Notes under the pieces: model-generated
Seen by the model: only the letters and a program-made list of their open reading frames with translations
The model's database searches: none
What the model was told of the DNA's origin: nothing
In this document: positions 53,030-62,179 of the stretch, one piece after another
How the letters are laid out: every line of letters starts with the position of its first letter
How positions within the stretch are numbered: the first letter of the stretch is position 1
Source of the DNA: VXRJ01 sp965246995
GTDB lineage: Bacteria; Acidobacteriota; Vicinamibacteria; Vicinamibacterales; UBA8438
DNA length: 64,000 nt
NCBI GenBank assembly: GCA_965246995.1
Contig: OZ252008.1
Coordinates: forward strand, 3,224,001-3,288,000
Reading direction: 5' to 3'
Translations under genes and position numbers: made by a program

Positions 53030-55480
53030 CTACCGCAGGCGATCCGCGATACCCCGCAGCGTTTCCGCCAACGCGCGGAGCCGCTCCTGGCTACGGCCGG
53101 TTGCGCCCTCGCTCTCGCCGTCTACCTCCTCCGCAGCGGCAACCAGCTCCGCCGCGAGCCCGGCGTCGGTGTCCGTTCCGTCCGCGCGATCGAGCAAGCC
53201 CGACAGCGCCGTGCGGCGGGCTGCGGAGAGGGTGTCGGTGCGGCCGAGCTGATCGAGGTAGGCGCGGGCGACCACCGGCCGCGGGGACCACTCGATGCTA
53301 CGCTGCTGCTGCGCGTTGAACTCGGCCAAAGCGACCGATGCGGCAGCGGCGATCTCGTTCTCTGTCAGGTGTTCGCTCGGCAGCAGCTCCAGAACGTCGA
53401 GCCCGCGGGCGATCTCCGTTCCATAGATGTAGCCGCGGTACCAGTACGCGGACCAGAAGCCGCCCATCACGAGCCGCTCACTGTCAATCGGGCCGCGGTC
53501 GAAGTACGCGATCTCGACCGGATTCGCCGAATCGGTGAAATCGAAGACCGAGATGCCTCCCTGATACCACGCCTGCACCATGATGTCGCGGCCCGGCACC
53601 GGGACGAGGGAGCCGTTGTGCGCGACGCAGTTCTCCCGCTCGGTCTGCGGCGCTGGCAGCTTGTAGTGGTTGCGGTACTCCAGCCTGCCGTCGACGATGT
53701 CGTAGATGGCGTTCGCCCCCCACTCGCGGGGGTCGGACGCGCGGCACCGCGGGCGGCCACCGCCGCCCCATTCGTCCGTGAAGATCACCTTCGTGCCGTC
53801 ATTGTTGAACGTCGCGGAGTGCCAGTAGGCGAAGGTGGGATCGGTCGCGTCGTCGAGCCGGACCGGATTGACCGGGTCGGAGATGTCCAGCAGGATGCCG
53901 TTCCCGGAGCACGCCCCGGCGGCCAGGCCGATCTCCGGGAAGGCCGTAATGTCGTGGCACCGGCTGCTCTCCGAAGTCCGCTGCGTGCCCGGCCCGTGGT
54001 CCCCGCCGCGCCACAGGCCGGCGACCGCGCCGGTCTCGGGATCCCGGAAGACGAAGGGGCGGCTGACGATGCTCGCCTCCTCGGGCCGCGCCACCGGGAT
54101 CCGGATGACGTCGATCCGGAAGAGCGCGGTGTCCGGGTTCTCGGCCGGCGAGTCGTCCGAACAGCCCTCGAGTTCCTCCCCGGAACGGACGGAGCCGGTC
54201 CCGGAACCGTAGACGTAGACGTTGCCCGCGTCGTCGGGATCGGTCACGACGGTGTGGGTATGCGATCCGCGACAGGTCTGCACCGCCGCCACCTGCCGGG
54301 GCATCCGCATGTCGCTGATATCGAAGATCCGGACGCCGCGGAAGCGCTCCTCGCTCACCGGCTCCGCGACTCCCTGCAAGCCGCAGTCGAGCCGTCCCCG
54401 CGTCTGCTCGACCGACATGATCAGCAGGTTGCCCACCACCGAAACGTCACCCTGGCCACCTGGGCAGACCACGGACGTGACCAGTTGGGGCGAGGCCGGG
54501 ACTTCGACGCGATAGGTGTTGAAGCCGTGATAGCTGCCCACAAACAGCCGATCGCCCGAGAAGGCGAGGTCGGTGTTCCCGAAGTTGAGCAGCCCGCGCC
54601 GCTGCGGCCCGGGATCTTCTTCCGCCGCCTCTGCATTGGCCGGCGCATTCCCGGCCTGGCCGGCATTCGCCTCCGGCGCCTGCTCGCGCGGCATCGGGCG
54701 TCCCCCCGGCGCAGTGGGATCGTAGAAGCCGTCCGGCTTCGGGCGCGTCGCCACCAGGGCCAGGTTCCAGAGCGCCTCGCCGGCGTCATCGAAACCGGAC
54801 GCGAGCTGGACTCGCGGATCGACAACAAGCTCCGCGAGCAAGGCGTCCATCCGGTCGATCTCCATGCTCTGGTCGGCCTCGATGTCGGAGGTGAACGCGA
54901 AAAGCTGTGAATCCTGCGCCGCGCCGCGTTGATCGAGCAGGTTCTCGACCATCGTCAGGGCGCCGCGATGGTGCTTGATCATCAGCTCGAGGAACTGCCG
55001 GTCGAACTCGACTCCCTCCGCCGCGGTAAGGCGGTCCATCTCCTCCGGCGTCAGCATGCCCGGCATCGGCATCCAGCCCGGCGCATGATGCGCATCCGTC
55101 TCCGTCACCGTCTGGCCGCGCTCGCGCAGCCACTCCTGCATCATCTGGATCTCGTCTTCCTGGGAGAGCTCGATGCGCCGCGCCATCTGCTGCATCGTGT
55201 CGCTCGCGGTGCGGGTATCGAGCAGCTCGGTCATCTCGAGCGCCTGGGCGTGGTGGGGGATCATCCCCTGCATGAATTTCACGTCCACGTCCGTGAACCG
55301 GATACCCGCGAGATCGGAGGCATCGTCGGCCGAGATCGCGCGGCTCGGCTCGCCGGGCGCGCCCGGCTGCACGATGGGTGGTTGTTGTGCCGGGCTCACT
55401 GCCGCGCCGAGCGACAGGAACGCCACGCTAGCCAGGACGATGGCGGCGGCGCACGGCTTGCGGAGATGCTGGAGGTTCAT
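53030..55480 (-). CDS. DUF305 protein fused to an LVIVD-type beta-propeller
   Basis: ATG 55480 follows GGAGGGAG and gives an 816-residue protein with a signal peptide. Residues about 45-220 are DUF305, a ferritin-like four-helix domain, with the conserved His-rich signatures MIPHHAQALEMTELL and MIKHHRGALTMVENLL and Met-rich MPMPGM. A linker (about 255-290) leads to a long LVIVD propeller (residues 290-690; VRIFDISDMRMPRQVAAVQT; GILLDISDPVNPVRLDD), and a helical tail. DUF305 proteins often bind metal such as copper; the propeller may bind peptides or ligands. The fusion is uncommon. Confidence 0.85.
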   Translation of the reverse strand: MNLQHLRKPCAAAIVLASVAFLSLGAAVSPAQQPPIVQPGAPGEPSRAISADDASDLAGIRFTDVDVKFMQGMIPHHAQALEMTELLDTRTASDTMQQMARRIELSQEDEIQMMQEWLRERGQTVTETDAHHAPGWMPMPGMLTPEEMDRLTAAEGVEFDRQFLELMIKHHRGALTMVENLLDQRGAAQDSQLFAFTSDIEADQSMEIDRMDALLAELVVDPRVQLASGFDDAGEALWNLALVATRPKPDGFYDPTAPGGRPMPREQAPEANAGQAGNAPANAEAAEEDPGPQRRGLLNFGNTDLAFSGDRLFVGSYHGFNTYRVEVPASPQLVTSVVCPGGQGDVSVVGNLLIMSVEQTRGRLDCGLQGVAEPVSEERFRGVRIFDISDMRMPRQVAAVQTCRGSHTHTVVTDPDDAGNVYVYGSGTGSVRSGEELEGCSDDSPAENPDTALFRIDVIRIPVARPEEASIVSRPFVFRDPETGAVAGLWRGGDHGPGTQRTSESSRCHDITAFPEIGLAAGACSGNGILLDISDPVNPVRLDDATDPTFAYWHSATFNNDGTKVIFTDEWGGGGRPRCRASDPREWGANAIYDIVDGRLEYRNHYKLPAPQTERENCVAHNGSLVPVPGRDIMVQAWYQGGISVFDFTDSANPVEIAYFDRGPIDSERLVMGGFWSAYWYRGYIYGTEIARGLDVLELLPSEHLTENEIAAAASVALAEFNAQQQRSIEWSPRPVVARAYLDQLGRTDTLSAARRTALSGLLDRADGTDTDAGLAAELVAAAEEVDGESEGATGRSQERLRALAETLRGIADRLR

Positions 55481-55700
55481 GGGTGTGTCTCCCTCCGGAG
55501 TGAACACGCGACTATCCGACGCATTCTAATGGAGGCGGTGCCCCGCAGAAGTCGGCTTGGCGCTCGCCCAAACGGCAGTTCGCGTGACGCTCGTCATTGA
55601 CCCGTCTGAATCCGCCGACGGCGTGAGCTGTTCTCGACGTCGTTTGCGCCCTAATCGGTAGCGAACGGGGCACGTCGCCTCTGTTTCGAAGCACCGGAGG

Positions 55701-55943
55701 ATGGGAATGACCAGGATGTGGCGCCCGGCGATCGGAGGATTGATACTGGCGATGTTACTTCTGCCGGCCGCAGTGGCCGCGCAGACGGCACCCTCGGTGG
55801 AGCCCTCGCGGGTCAAGGTGTTCATACAGGGAGGCCTGTACGGCTGCTGTGAAGGGGAAGGGGCGGGATTTGTGCAGTACCGCATTGTTCGCTTGAACGA
55901 CAACACCACCCTCGGCCTGCTGCTCGGCGGCGTGACCTTCTGA
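55701..55943 (+). CDS. Small secreted protein, function unknown (possibly truncated barrel)
   Basis: An 80-codon frame begins at 55701 (GGAGG just before it) or 55707. The signal peptide IGGLILAMLLLPAAVAAQ is convincing. The remainder VKVFIQGGLYGCCEGEGAGF and IVRLNDNTTLGLLLGGVTF looks like the first two strands of an outer-membrane protein and then ends at a normal stop. It could be a short secreted protein or the start of a gene broken by a nonsense change. No similar gene is near. Confidence 0.5.
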   Translation: MGMTRMWRPAIGGLILAMLLLPAAVAAQTAPSVEPSRVKVFIQGGLYGCCEGEGAGFVQYRIVRLNDNTTLGLLLGGVTF

Positions 55944-56042
55944 GCGGGTCTCGCAGCTCCTCGACCTGCGTAAGCTGATAGCGTAGGGGCGTTCCGTCCG
56001 GTCGGGACGTCGAGTGGAGACCCCTTGGCGAGGAGGCCCTGC

Positions 56043-57851
56043 ATGTTGCCCCAGACCCGCGCCGAACCCTCTTGCACCGTAGGCGCTTCGCGCAAGCGAA
56101 ACTCCCAACGCGCCCGCAAGGGCGCGCTGGCTTGGGCCTTGCTGCTGCTGGCTCCGGCGTTGCCGAACGTTGAGGCCCAGTCGCGTGGGGACTTCGTGTC
56201 AGTCACCGACGCGATGCTGCAGGACCCCGCCCCGTCCGACTGGCTGATGTGGCGCCGCACGCTCGACGGCTGGGGCTACAGCCCCCTGGACCAGATCGAC
56301 CGCGATAACGTCGGCGCGCTGCGCATGGTGTGGTCGCGCGGCATGGGGCCCGGCAGCCAGCAGGCGACCCCGCTGGCCTATGGCGGCGTGATGTACCTGC
56401 CGAATCCGCGGGACGTCATTCAGGCGATAGACGCCGTCACCGGCGATCTGCTCTGGGAGTACCGCCGCAATCTACCGGAAGACACCGCCCGGCGCGGCCT
56501 CGGCACCACCAACCGGAACCTGGCCATCTACGGCGACCGCATCATCGACACCAGCACGGACGGCTACGTCTTCGCGCTCGACGTGGCGACCGGCGAGCTG
56601 GTTTGGGAGACACGGATCCTCGACTACGAAACACACCCCGCGCTCCAGAGCTCGGGGCCGATCATCGCGAACGGAAAGGTGATCTCGGGGCGGAGCTGCT
56701 CGCCGCGGGGCGGGCCGGACGCCTGCGTCATCGTCGCGCACGACGCGACGACCGGTGAAGAATTGTGGCGGCGGCGGACGATCCCGGCCCCCGGCGAGCC
56801 GGGCGACGAGACCTGGGGCGACGTGCCGTTCGAAGACCGCAAGCATGTCGGGACCTGGATGGCGCCCAGCTACGATCCGGAGCTTGACCTGATCTACATC
56901 GGGACGTCGGTCACTTCGCCCGCGCCGAAGTTCCTCCTCGGCGGCGCCGATCTCGCCCATCTCTACCACAACTCGACGCTGGCCCTTGATGCCGACACCG
57001 GCGAGATCGTCTGGTACTACCAGCACCTGGTTGATCACTGGGATCTCGATCACCCCTTCGAGCGGCTGCTCGTCGATACCGCCGTCGCACCCGATCCAGG
57101 CGCCGTGACTTGGATCAACCCACGGATCGAGCGGGGCGAGGTGCGAAAGGTGGTGACCGGCATCCCGGGCAAGACGGGCGTCGTCTACACGCTCGACCGC
57201 CAGACCGGCGAGTTCCTCTGGGCGACGCCAACCGTCGCCCAGAACGTCATCAGCGCCATCGACGGCGCCACCGGCGAGGTCACCGAGAACGCCGAGGTGG
57301 TCTTCAGCGCCATGGGCCAGGAGGTGCTGGCCTGTCCGACGCTGATTGGCGGCAAGGACTGGGAAGCCGGCGCTTACAGTCCGCTGACGAACATGATGTA
57401 CATGCCGCTGCGCAACGCGTGCGCGCGGATGCTGGCAACCCTCGACGGGAACCAGCGGGCGTATGCCCTCGGCGTGCGCACGCAGATCGCGCCGGGAACC
57501 GATATGGTGGGAACCGTCCAGGCTATCTCCGCCGAGACCGGCCGCACCGCCTGGATTCACGAGCAACGCGCCGGCACCATGTCGCTCGTCACGACCGGGG
57601 GCGGCCTCGTATTCGGCGGTGACGTCAACGGCCGGTTCCGGGCTCTCGATCAGGAAACCGGCGAGGTGCTGTGGGAGATCAATCTCGGCTCGCCGGTCAC
57701 CGGCTTTCCCATCACCTACGCCGTCGATGGCCAACAATACGTGGCAGCGAGCACGGGCTCGGCCGCCACTGCGTCCGGCTTCGCCCGACTGACGCCGGAG
57801 CTCCGCCCGAGCGCCGGCAACAACCTGTTCGTCTTCGCGCTGCCGGACTAA
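56043..57851 (+). CDS. PQQ-dependent alcohol dehydrogenase-type quinoprotein
   Basis: ATG 56043 follows AGGAGGCCCTGC and gives a 602-residue exported protein (signal about residues 20-46). The propeller is complete: WLMWRRTLDGWGYSPLDQID, IDAVTGDLLWEYRRN, NRNLAIYGDRIIDTSTDGYV, VWYYQHLVDHWDLDHPFE (catalytic Asp region) and VSGRSC-type Cys in ISGRSCSPRGGPDACVI. It should oxidise an alcohol with bound PQQ. No fused haem domain. It is convergent with the MpaB-like gene at 57856, 4 bp away. Confidence 0.92.
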   Translation: MLPQTRAEPSCTVGASRKRNSQRARKGALAWALLLLAPALPNVEAQSRGDFVSVTDAMLQDPAPSDWLMWRRTLDGWGYSPLDQIDRDNVGALRMVWSRGMGPGSQQATPLAYGGVMYLPNPRDVIQAIDAVTGDLLWEYRRNLPEDTARRGLGTTNRNLAIYGDRIIDTSTDGYVFALDVATGELVWETRILDYETHPALQSSGPIIANGKVISGRSCSPRGGPDACVIVAHDATTGEELWRRRTIPAPGEPGDETWGDVPFEDRKHVGTWMAPSYDPELDLIYIGTSVTSPAPKFLLGGADLAHLYHNSTLALDADTGEIVWYYQHLVDHWDLDHPFERLLVDTAVAPDPGAVTWINPRIERGEVRKVVTGIPGKTGVVYTLDRQTGEFLWATPTVAQNVISAIDGATGEVTENAEVVFSAMGQEVLACPTLIGGKDWEAGAYSPLTNMMYMPLRNACARMLATLDGNQRAYALGVRTQIAPGTDMVGTVQAISAETGRTAWIHEQRAGTMSLVTTGGGLVFGGDVNGRFRALDQETGEVLWEINLGSPVTGFPITYAVDGQQYVAASTGSAATASGFARLTPELRPSAGNNLFVFALPD

Positions 57852-57855
57852 ACGG

Positions 57856-59034
57856 TTACCAGTTCCGCGATTCCTCGTCGAAAACAGTGGTTGGGAGCGA
57901 GTAGGAGTGTTCGTAGTTGTCCAGGTCGGACACTTTGAGCAGCTTGGCGAACTGCCCCCAGGAGCTGACCGCCTGCCAGCCTGGAAACAACTTCCGCAAT
58001 TTCCGCTCCACGCGGTGCTTGCATCGAAGCAACGGCACCGGCCTGATGCCCGGTTTGGACTTGGGATACCGCAGTCGATCGGCCAGCTCGTCGCCGATTA
58101 GATCGCGAGAGATCCGATACAGCAACGCCGCCTGAAAGCGGCGTTGCTTGGCATCGGTGAATCCCAGGAGGATGGGCGCGCTGTTGATGATGCTGTTCGC
58201 CATGATGATCGCGTCATCGTCGGCCTGCGGCTCACACATCGAGGCTACTTCGAAGATGCGCTGGGCCGACGCCTGATCCGTGAATCCGATCGCGTCGGGG
58301 ATCCCCAGCAGGCGCGCCGTGTATCGCCACACATGGACGTATCCCTTGCGTTCCGTGTCGGTGAAATCCCCGCCGAGGCGGGCGACGTGATGCATCATCC
58401 GTGCGGAAAATGCCACGGATCCGAGCAGTATGTGAGCTGCACTGAGCGGCACTCCCTCGAGCTCGGAGTCCCACTCCGAGGTATCCCTGATTAGCAGCCG
58501 CGCTTGCGCATGCACCAGGCGTATGCGAACGCTCAGTCGCCAGCCATCTCCACCCGGCTCTATCCCGCCCGGCATGAACTGCTCGACGAGGTGCAGCATG
58601 TTCTGCTTCAGGCGGCGAACCCCGTTCTGCGTAATCCGGCCCCTGACGCGAAACGACTTGCTAACCAGCGTCGCGAAGCCCTCCACGATCGCGCCGCTCA
58701 CGAGAGCCGTCATGACGATGCCGGAGTTGCGAAGAAACGCCCGCGTGGCCGCCATCGCCAGCTCCCGATCGAACCAGTCCGGCACAACTCCCGCCTCGGC
58801 AATGAGCTCCCGGAGGGATTCGGGCGTGTCCTTCGGCAGATCGGCGCGCTGCTCGACCGCGTTCCGGATGATGCTGTGGACTTGCCCGAGATGCGCTCTT
58901 GCAGCGAGCTCCGCCACCACGCAGTCCGCTAGAGGATCACCTATGGTGGTGTGGCGGATGTAGCCTTCAGCCAGGCCGGGATCCACCTTCCTCGCATTCT
59001 CGTATCCGTCGACGTAGCGGAGGGGTATGTTCAT
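57856..59034 (-). CDS. MpaB/Lcp-like oxygenase (DUF2236-type haem enzyme)
   Basis: Start is uncertain; ATG 59034 with GAGG before it gives 392 residues and begins at the domain edge (MNIPLRYVDGYENARKVDPG); ATG 59115 is a longer option. The fold is that of oxygenase MpaB/latex-clearing proteins: VRIRLVHAQARLLIRDTSEW, with the putative haem-ligand His, and KGYVHVWRYTARLLGIPDAI. Such enzymes bind b-type haem and oxygenate hydrophobic or isoprenoid chains. No signal peptide is obvious. Substrate unknown. Confidence 0.85.
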   Translation of the reverse strand: MNIPLRYVDGYENARKVDPGLAEGYIRHTTIGDPLADCVVAELAARAHLGQVHSIIRNAVEQRADLPKDTPESLRELIAEAGVVPDWFDRELAMAATRAFLRNSGIVMTALVSGAIVEGFATLVSKSFRVRGRITQNGVRRLKQNMLHLVEQFMPGGIEPGGDGWRLSVRIRLVHAQARLLIRDTSEWDSELEGVPLSAAHILLGSVAFSARMMHHVARLGGDFTDTERKGYVHVWRYTARLLGIPDAIGFTDQASAQRIFEVASMCEPQADDDAIIMANSIINSAPILLGFTDAKQRRFQAALLYRISRDLIGDELADRLRYPKSKPGIRPVPLLRCKHRVERKLRKLFPGWQAVSSWGQFAKLLKVSDLDNYEHSYSLPTTVFDEESRNW

Positions 59035-59209
59035 GCTCGTTACCTCAGCTCGTCTTGGCAGCAGGTAGCACGAGTCTTCTTGTTCCGCTGCCATCTCCAA
59101 GTCACAAATCCTCATTGGGAAGTGGCCTGACGCAATACGAAACCACGATCCTAAAGCTGAACACCTGGCTTGTCTAGTCACAGTCCTTTCCAATTAGATA
59201 CGAGCCTAA

Positions 59210-60911
59210 CCCGGACTATTCCTGAAGGCTCCAAGATGGCCCCTCGGACGGTGTGATCGTCGCGCACACGGCCCGCCGCGCGTCGTTTTCGTCGAGCGCC
59301 GGCGGGATAGACACTGATTGCCGGTGCGGAAGGCCTGGGTATGGGGCCGTCCAGGGACGGCTTCGCCATGGGCGGGCTCGGTTCGCCGTTGGGATGCGTG
59401 TATGCGCGGCTGACGGGCGCTGTCTGGGGTCTATCCGGGGCGGGCGCCGAGTGCCAGCGCGATGTGCCGCCAGGCGTGGAGGTCCGGTGTGGCGGTCGGC
59501 AGGTGCAGGACCACGCGGCGGACCGAGCCGACGACGTGCGCCCCCAATTTGAGGAGCCGGTCGCGCAGCCACGTCACCTGGGCGGCGGGCACAGGCGGTG
59601 CGCGCCGCGCGCAGCCGGAGTTCTTGCATCAGCACGTAGGCGGCGGCGGTGAGCAGCACGCGCAGTTGATTGGCCCAGAAGCGACAGCAGCTCGTGCGGT
59701 CGATCTGCAGGCCATCGAGCAGTTCCTTGATGCGGTTCTCGATGTCGCCGCGGGCGCAGTAGATCCGTTCATAGAGGAAGCGCGGCGTCTGGCGCAGATT
59801 GGTCACGACGAAGCGCGGGTTGTCGCGCGGGGCGCGGTCGCCGAGCCGGACGACCTCGGCCTTGATCACGACGCGGCGGTCGCGGTCCCACGTGCGGGCC
59901 CGATAACGGGTGTCGGCGTAGACCTGCGCGGTCTGGCCGCTGGCCGCGCTCTGGGCCTGCGCCACGAGCAGGGCGGGCTCGGCGTGGCGCTGCAACACGG
60001 CGTTCCTGGCCATGGCCACCACGTAGTCGAGCCGCGGCTCGGCATCCAGGAAGTCGAAGATCTCCGGTGTCGCAAAGCCCCCGTCGAGCCGGACGAGAAA
60101 CCGCGCCTGGGGAAAGGCCTGCCGCAGCAGGGGCAGCAGCCGGCACAACACGCCCACGGTCCCGCGGGTGGCCGGCACATTGCCGGGCCGCAGCACCGCC
60201 GCGCACAGATACTGTTCGCGTTCCTTGTCGAAGGTCAGAAACGCCAGCAACGGCAGGTAGCACAGCGATCGTAGTGCCCGTTGAAGAAGGTGAGCTGCTG
60301 GGCGCCGTGCGTCGCGTCGTCGGTCGGATCCAGGTCGATCGTGATCCGCCGCGCCCGCCCGTCCAGCCGGCGCTGATGCCGCTCGATGACCCGCATCGCC
60401 AGCTCGCGCGCCAGCTCGTAGAGGGCGGACCGGCCGACACCGTTCTCGAACCGAGAGATCGTCGGCTGCGAGGCCAACGCCTCGCCGGCGACCGGGTCCC
60501 GCCCGAGCAGCAGCTTGTGGATCGGGTCGTCGGCGAGATGGTTGGCGTCGTTGCCATCGGGATGACCGCAGGCAATGCCGAAGATCCGCTGTCCGAGCAA
60601 CTCCGCCAGCGTGTGCCGGATCTTCCCGGGCTCCCGTCGGTCCACCAGACACCGGGCGAAACCCGCCACCAACCCATACACGCGCTCCGCCGCCTTGAGC
60701 AGGACGGCGCCGCCATCGGAACTCGCGTGCTGGCGGTCGAACGTCGCGACGAGGGGCTTGTCGAAGAGATCCGGAAAGAGGACAGTCTGTGGTATCGTAT
60801 TGGTCGTCACGTAAGGGCCTTCGTGGTGGGTAAATGTCTGTGAACAAGCCATTTATACCACGCGGAGGCTCTTTTTTCTACCGTAATCGGACCCTTCCTG
60901 AATTATCCGGG
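59210..60911 (-). mobile_element. IS1380-family insertion sequence, decayed copy
   Basis: The 1702-bp element has imperfect inverted ends: CCCGGACTATTCCTGAAGG at 59210 and the complement of CCCGGATAATTCAGGAAGG at 60911, with 15 of 19 bases matching. CTAA flanks each side (59206-59209 and 60912-60915) as target copy. Its ends begin CCCGGA like the intact IS1380 at 3483, and the target CTAA differs from CTAG by one base. The transposase gene is frameshifted twice. It lies between the MpaB-like and Kelch genes and appears to interrupt no gene. Confidence 0.85.
59431..60810 (-). pseudogene. IS1380-family transposase with two frameshifts
   Basis: Read from GTG 60810 (MTTNTIPQTVLFPDLFDK) the frame carries SSDGGAVLLKAAERVYGL and ITIDLDPTDDATHGAQQ, then breaks near 60265, where FFNGHYD must continue in another frame as SLCYLPLLAFLTFDKE. 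That frame includes LVRLDGGFATPEIFDFL and CARGDIENRIKELLDGL, then breaks near 59590; the ending QVTWLRDRLLKLGAHVVGSV stops at 59431 in a third frame. So the three DDE acidic segments lie in two frames. It is probably inactive, although sequencing error could cause such shifts. Confidence 0.85.
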
Positions 60912-60915
60912 CTAA

Positions 60916-61171
60916 GGCAGGAATATGGCGACCTACCTATTGTTGGTGCGGTAGATTCGCCAACTGACCGTACTACCGGTGTGGCCCTACCTCTAGCGGA
61001 GCCTATTTGGCACAGAGTGGGTTGCGGTATGCCTATTACCTACCGGCTTACTACCCCCTCTGCGCTGTTGCGGCGGCAGTCTTCAAAACTGCCACTGCTC
61101 CATCCGACCGTACCGGCAGTGAAGGCAACGCGCGTCGAAGCTTTCGATCGATATCTTCGCAGGATCGCGGA
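60916..61171. other. AT-richer spacer between decayed IS1380 and Kelch gene
   Basis: The 256 bp are less GC-rich than the surroundings. One plus-strand frame stays open through it (reading EYGDLPIVGAVDSPTDRTTG), but it starts inside the IS, ends in the complement of the Kelch gene, and has no recognisable domain. I see no repeat, RNA gene or terminator. It may be DNA acquired together with the element. Confidence 0.4.
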
Positions 61172-62164
61172 TCAAGGCGCCGGAGCGACCCACATATCCG
61201 CCTGCACCGCGCTCTGGCCCGGCGATCCACCAGCCACGTAGAAGCGGCCGTCGATGATGGCCGCCGCCGGCGACGAGAGCGGCATCGGGAGCGTGCCGAC
61301 CACCTCCCACTCTCCCCCGGGTGAAAGCGCGAGGATATCCGGGTCCACCTGCTTCGATTCGCCCGGCGCGGTGGTATGCCCGCCGGCCATGTAGGTGCGG
61401 CCGCCGTGGACGAACGTCGAGCCCTCGGCATGCGAGTGGCCCTTGGGCAGCGGCGGACCACTCGTCCAGGTGTCGGTCGCCGGGTCGTAGATGTCGACGC
61501 GCGCCTGGTCGAGCTGCTCGCTGTCGTGGTGGAACTGGCCGCCGATGGCGTAGATCTTCCCCTCGAACGTCACGCAGGAAAACTGGTTGCGGGGTGTCGG
61601 CATCGGCGCTGCGTCCGTCCACTCGGCGCTGCCCCGCGCCCACTCGTCGAGGTCGAGCACCCAGTGGTCGGGGGAATCGGTGTCCCGGTCCGCCTCGACG
61701 CCCCCGAGGTAGTGCAGCTTGCGGCCGACGAGGGCAAGTCCTCCCCCGCCCCGGGGCTCCGGGAGTAGCGGCGCCGCGGTGTAGCGGTCCGCGTCAAAGT
61801 CGTAGCTCCAGACCTCGGCGATGGCGTGCCCCCGGTAGCCGTCCTTGAAGCCGCCCGCGAACCAGACGGTACGCCCGTCGAGCACCAGGTTCATGTGGGT
61901 GATCGCACTAGGGAGATCCTGAATCCGGGTCCAGCTCCCGTCGCTCGGATCGAAGACATGCGAGGTCTTGCTCGACCTGACGCCGTCCGTGTATCCGCCG
62001 AAGAGGTAGAGCTTGCCGTCGAGGACGACGGTGCCCGGCTCCCACTTCTCGACCGGCATGTCGGGCAGTTTCTCCCACTCCTGGGCATGCGCAGCGAGGA
62101 CGGGAAGCAGGCCGAGGGCCAGCGCCGAGGCGAGCACGCGCGGCGCCCTGAATCGATTCCTCAT
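61172..62164 (-). CDS. Secreted Kelch-repeat protein
   Basis: The 330-residue protein has a signal peptide (1-27, LAAHAQ) and six Kelch blades with paired Gly: GKLYLFGGYTDGVRSSKTSH, GRTVWFAGGFKDGYRG, GRKLHYLGGVEADRDTD, GKIYAIGGQFHHDSE, GRTYMAGGHTTAPGE and GRFYVAGGSPGQSA. The galactose oxidase catalytic Tyr/Cys residues are not recognisable, so it is probably a binding protein. It is 15 bp downstream of the penicillin acylase gene. Confidence 0.93.
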   Translation of the reverse strand: MRNRFRAPRVLASALALGLLPVLAAHAQEWEKLPDMPVEKWEPGTVVLDGKLYLFGGYTDGVRSSKTSHVFDPSDGSWTRIQDLPSAITHMNLVLDGRTVWFAGGFKDGYRGHAIAEVWSYDFDADRYTAAPLLPEPRGGGGLALVGRKLHYLGGVEADRDTDSPDHWVLDLDEWARGSAEWTDAAPMPTPRNQFSCVTFEGKIYAIGGQFHHDSEQLDQARVDIYDPATDTWTSGPPLPKGHSHAEGSTFVHGGRTYMAGGHTTAPGESKQVDPDILALSPGGEWEVVGTLPMPLSSPAAAIIDGRFYVAGGSPGQSAVQADMWVAPAP

Positions 62165-62179
62165 GGAATCACGGCCCTG

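Noticed and set aside
60834..61241. 135-codon plus-strand gene between the decayed IS and Kelch gene
   Set aside because: It begins in the IS end, overlaps the complement of the Kelch gene, and has no recognisable domain or ribosome site.
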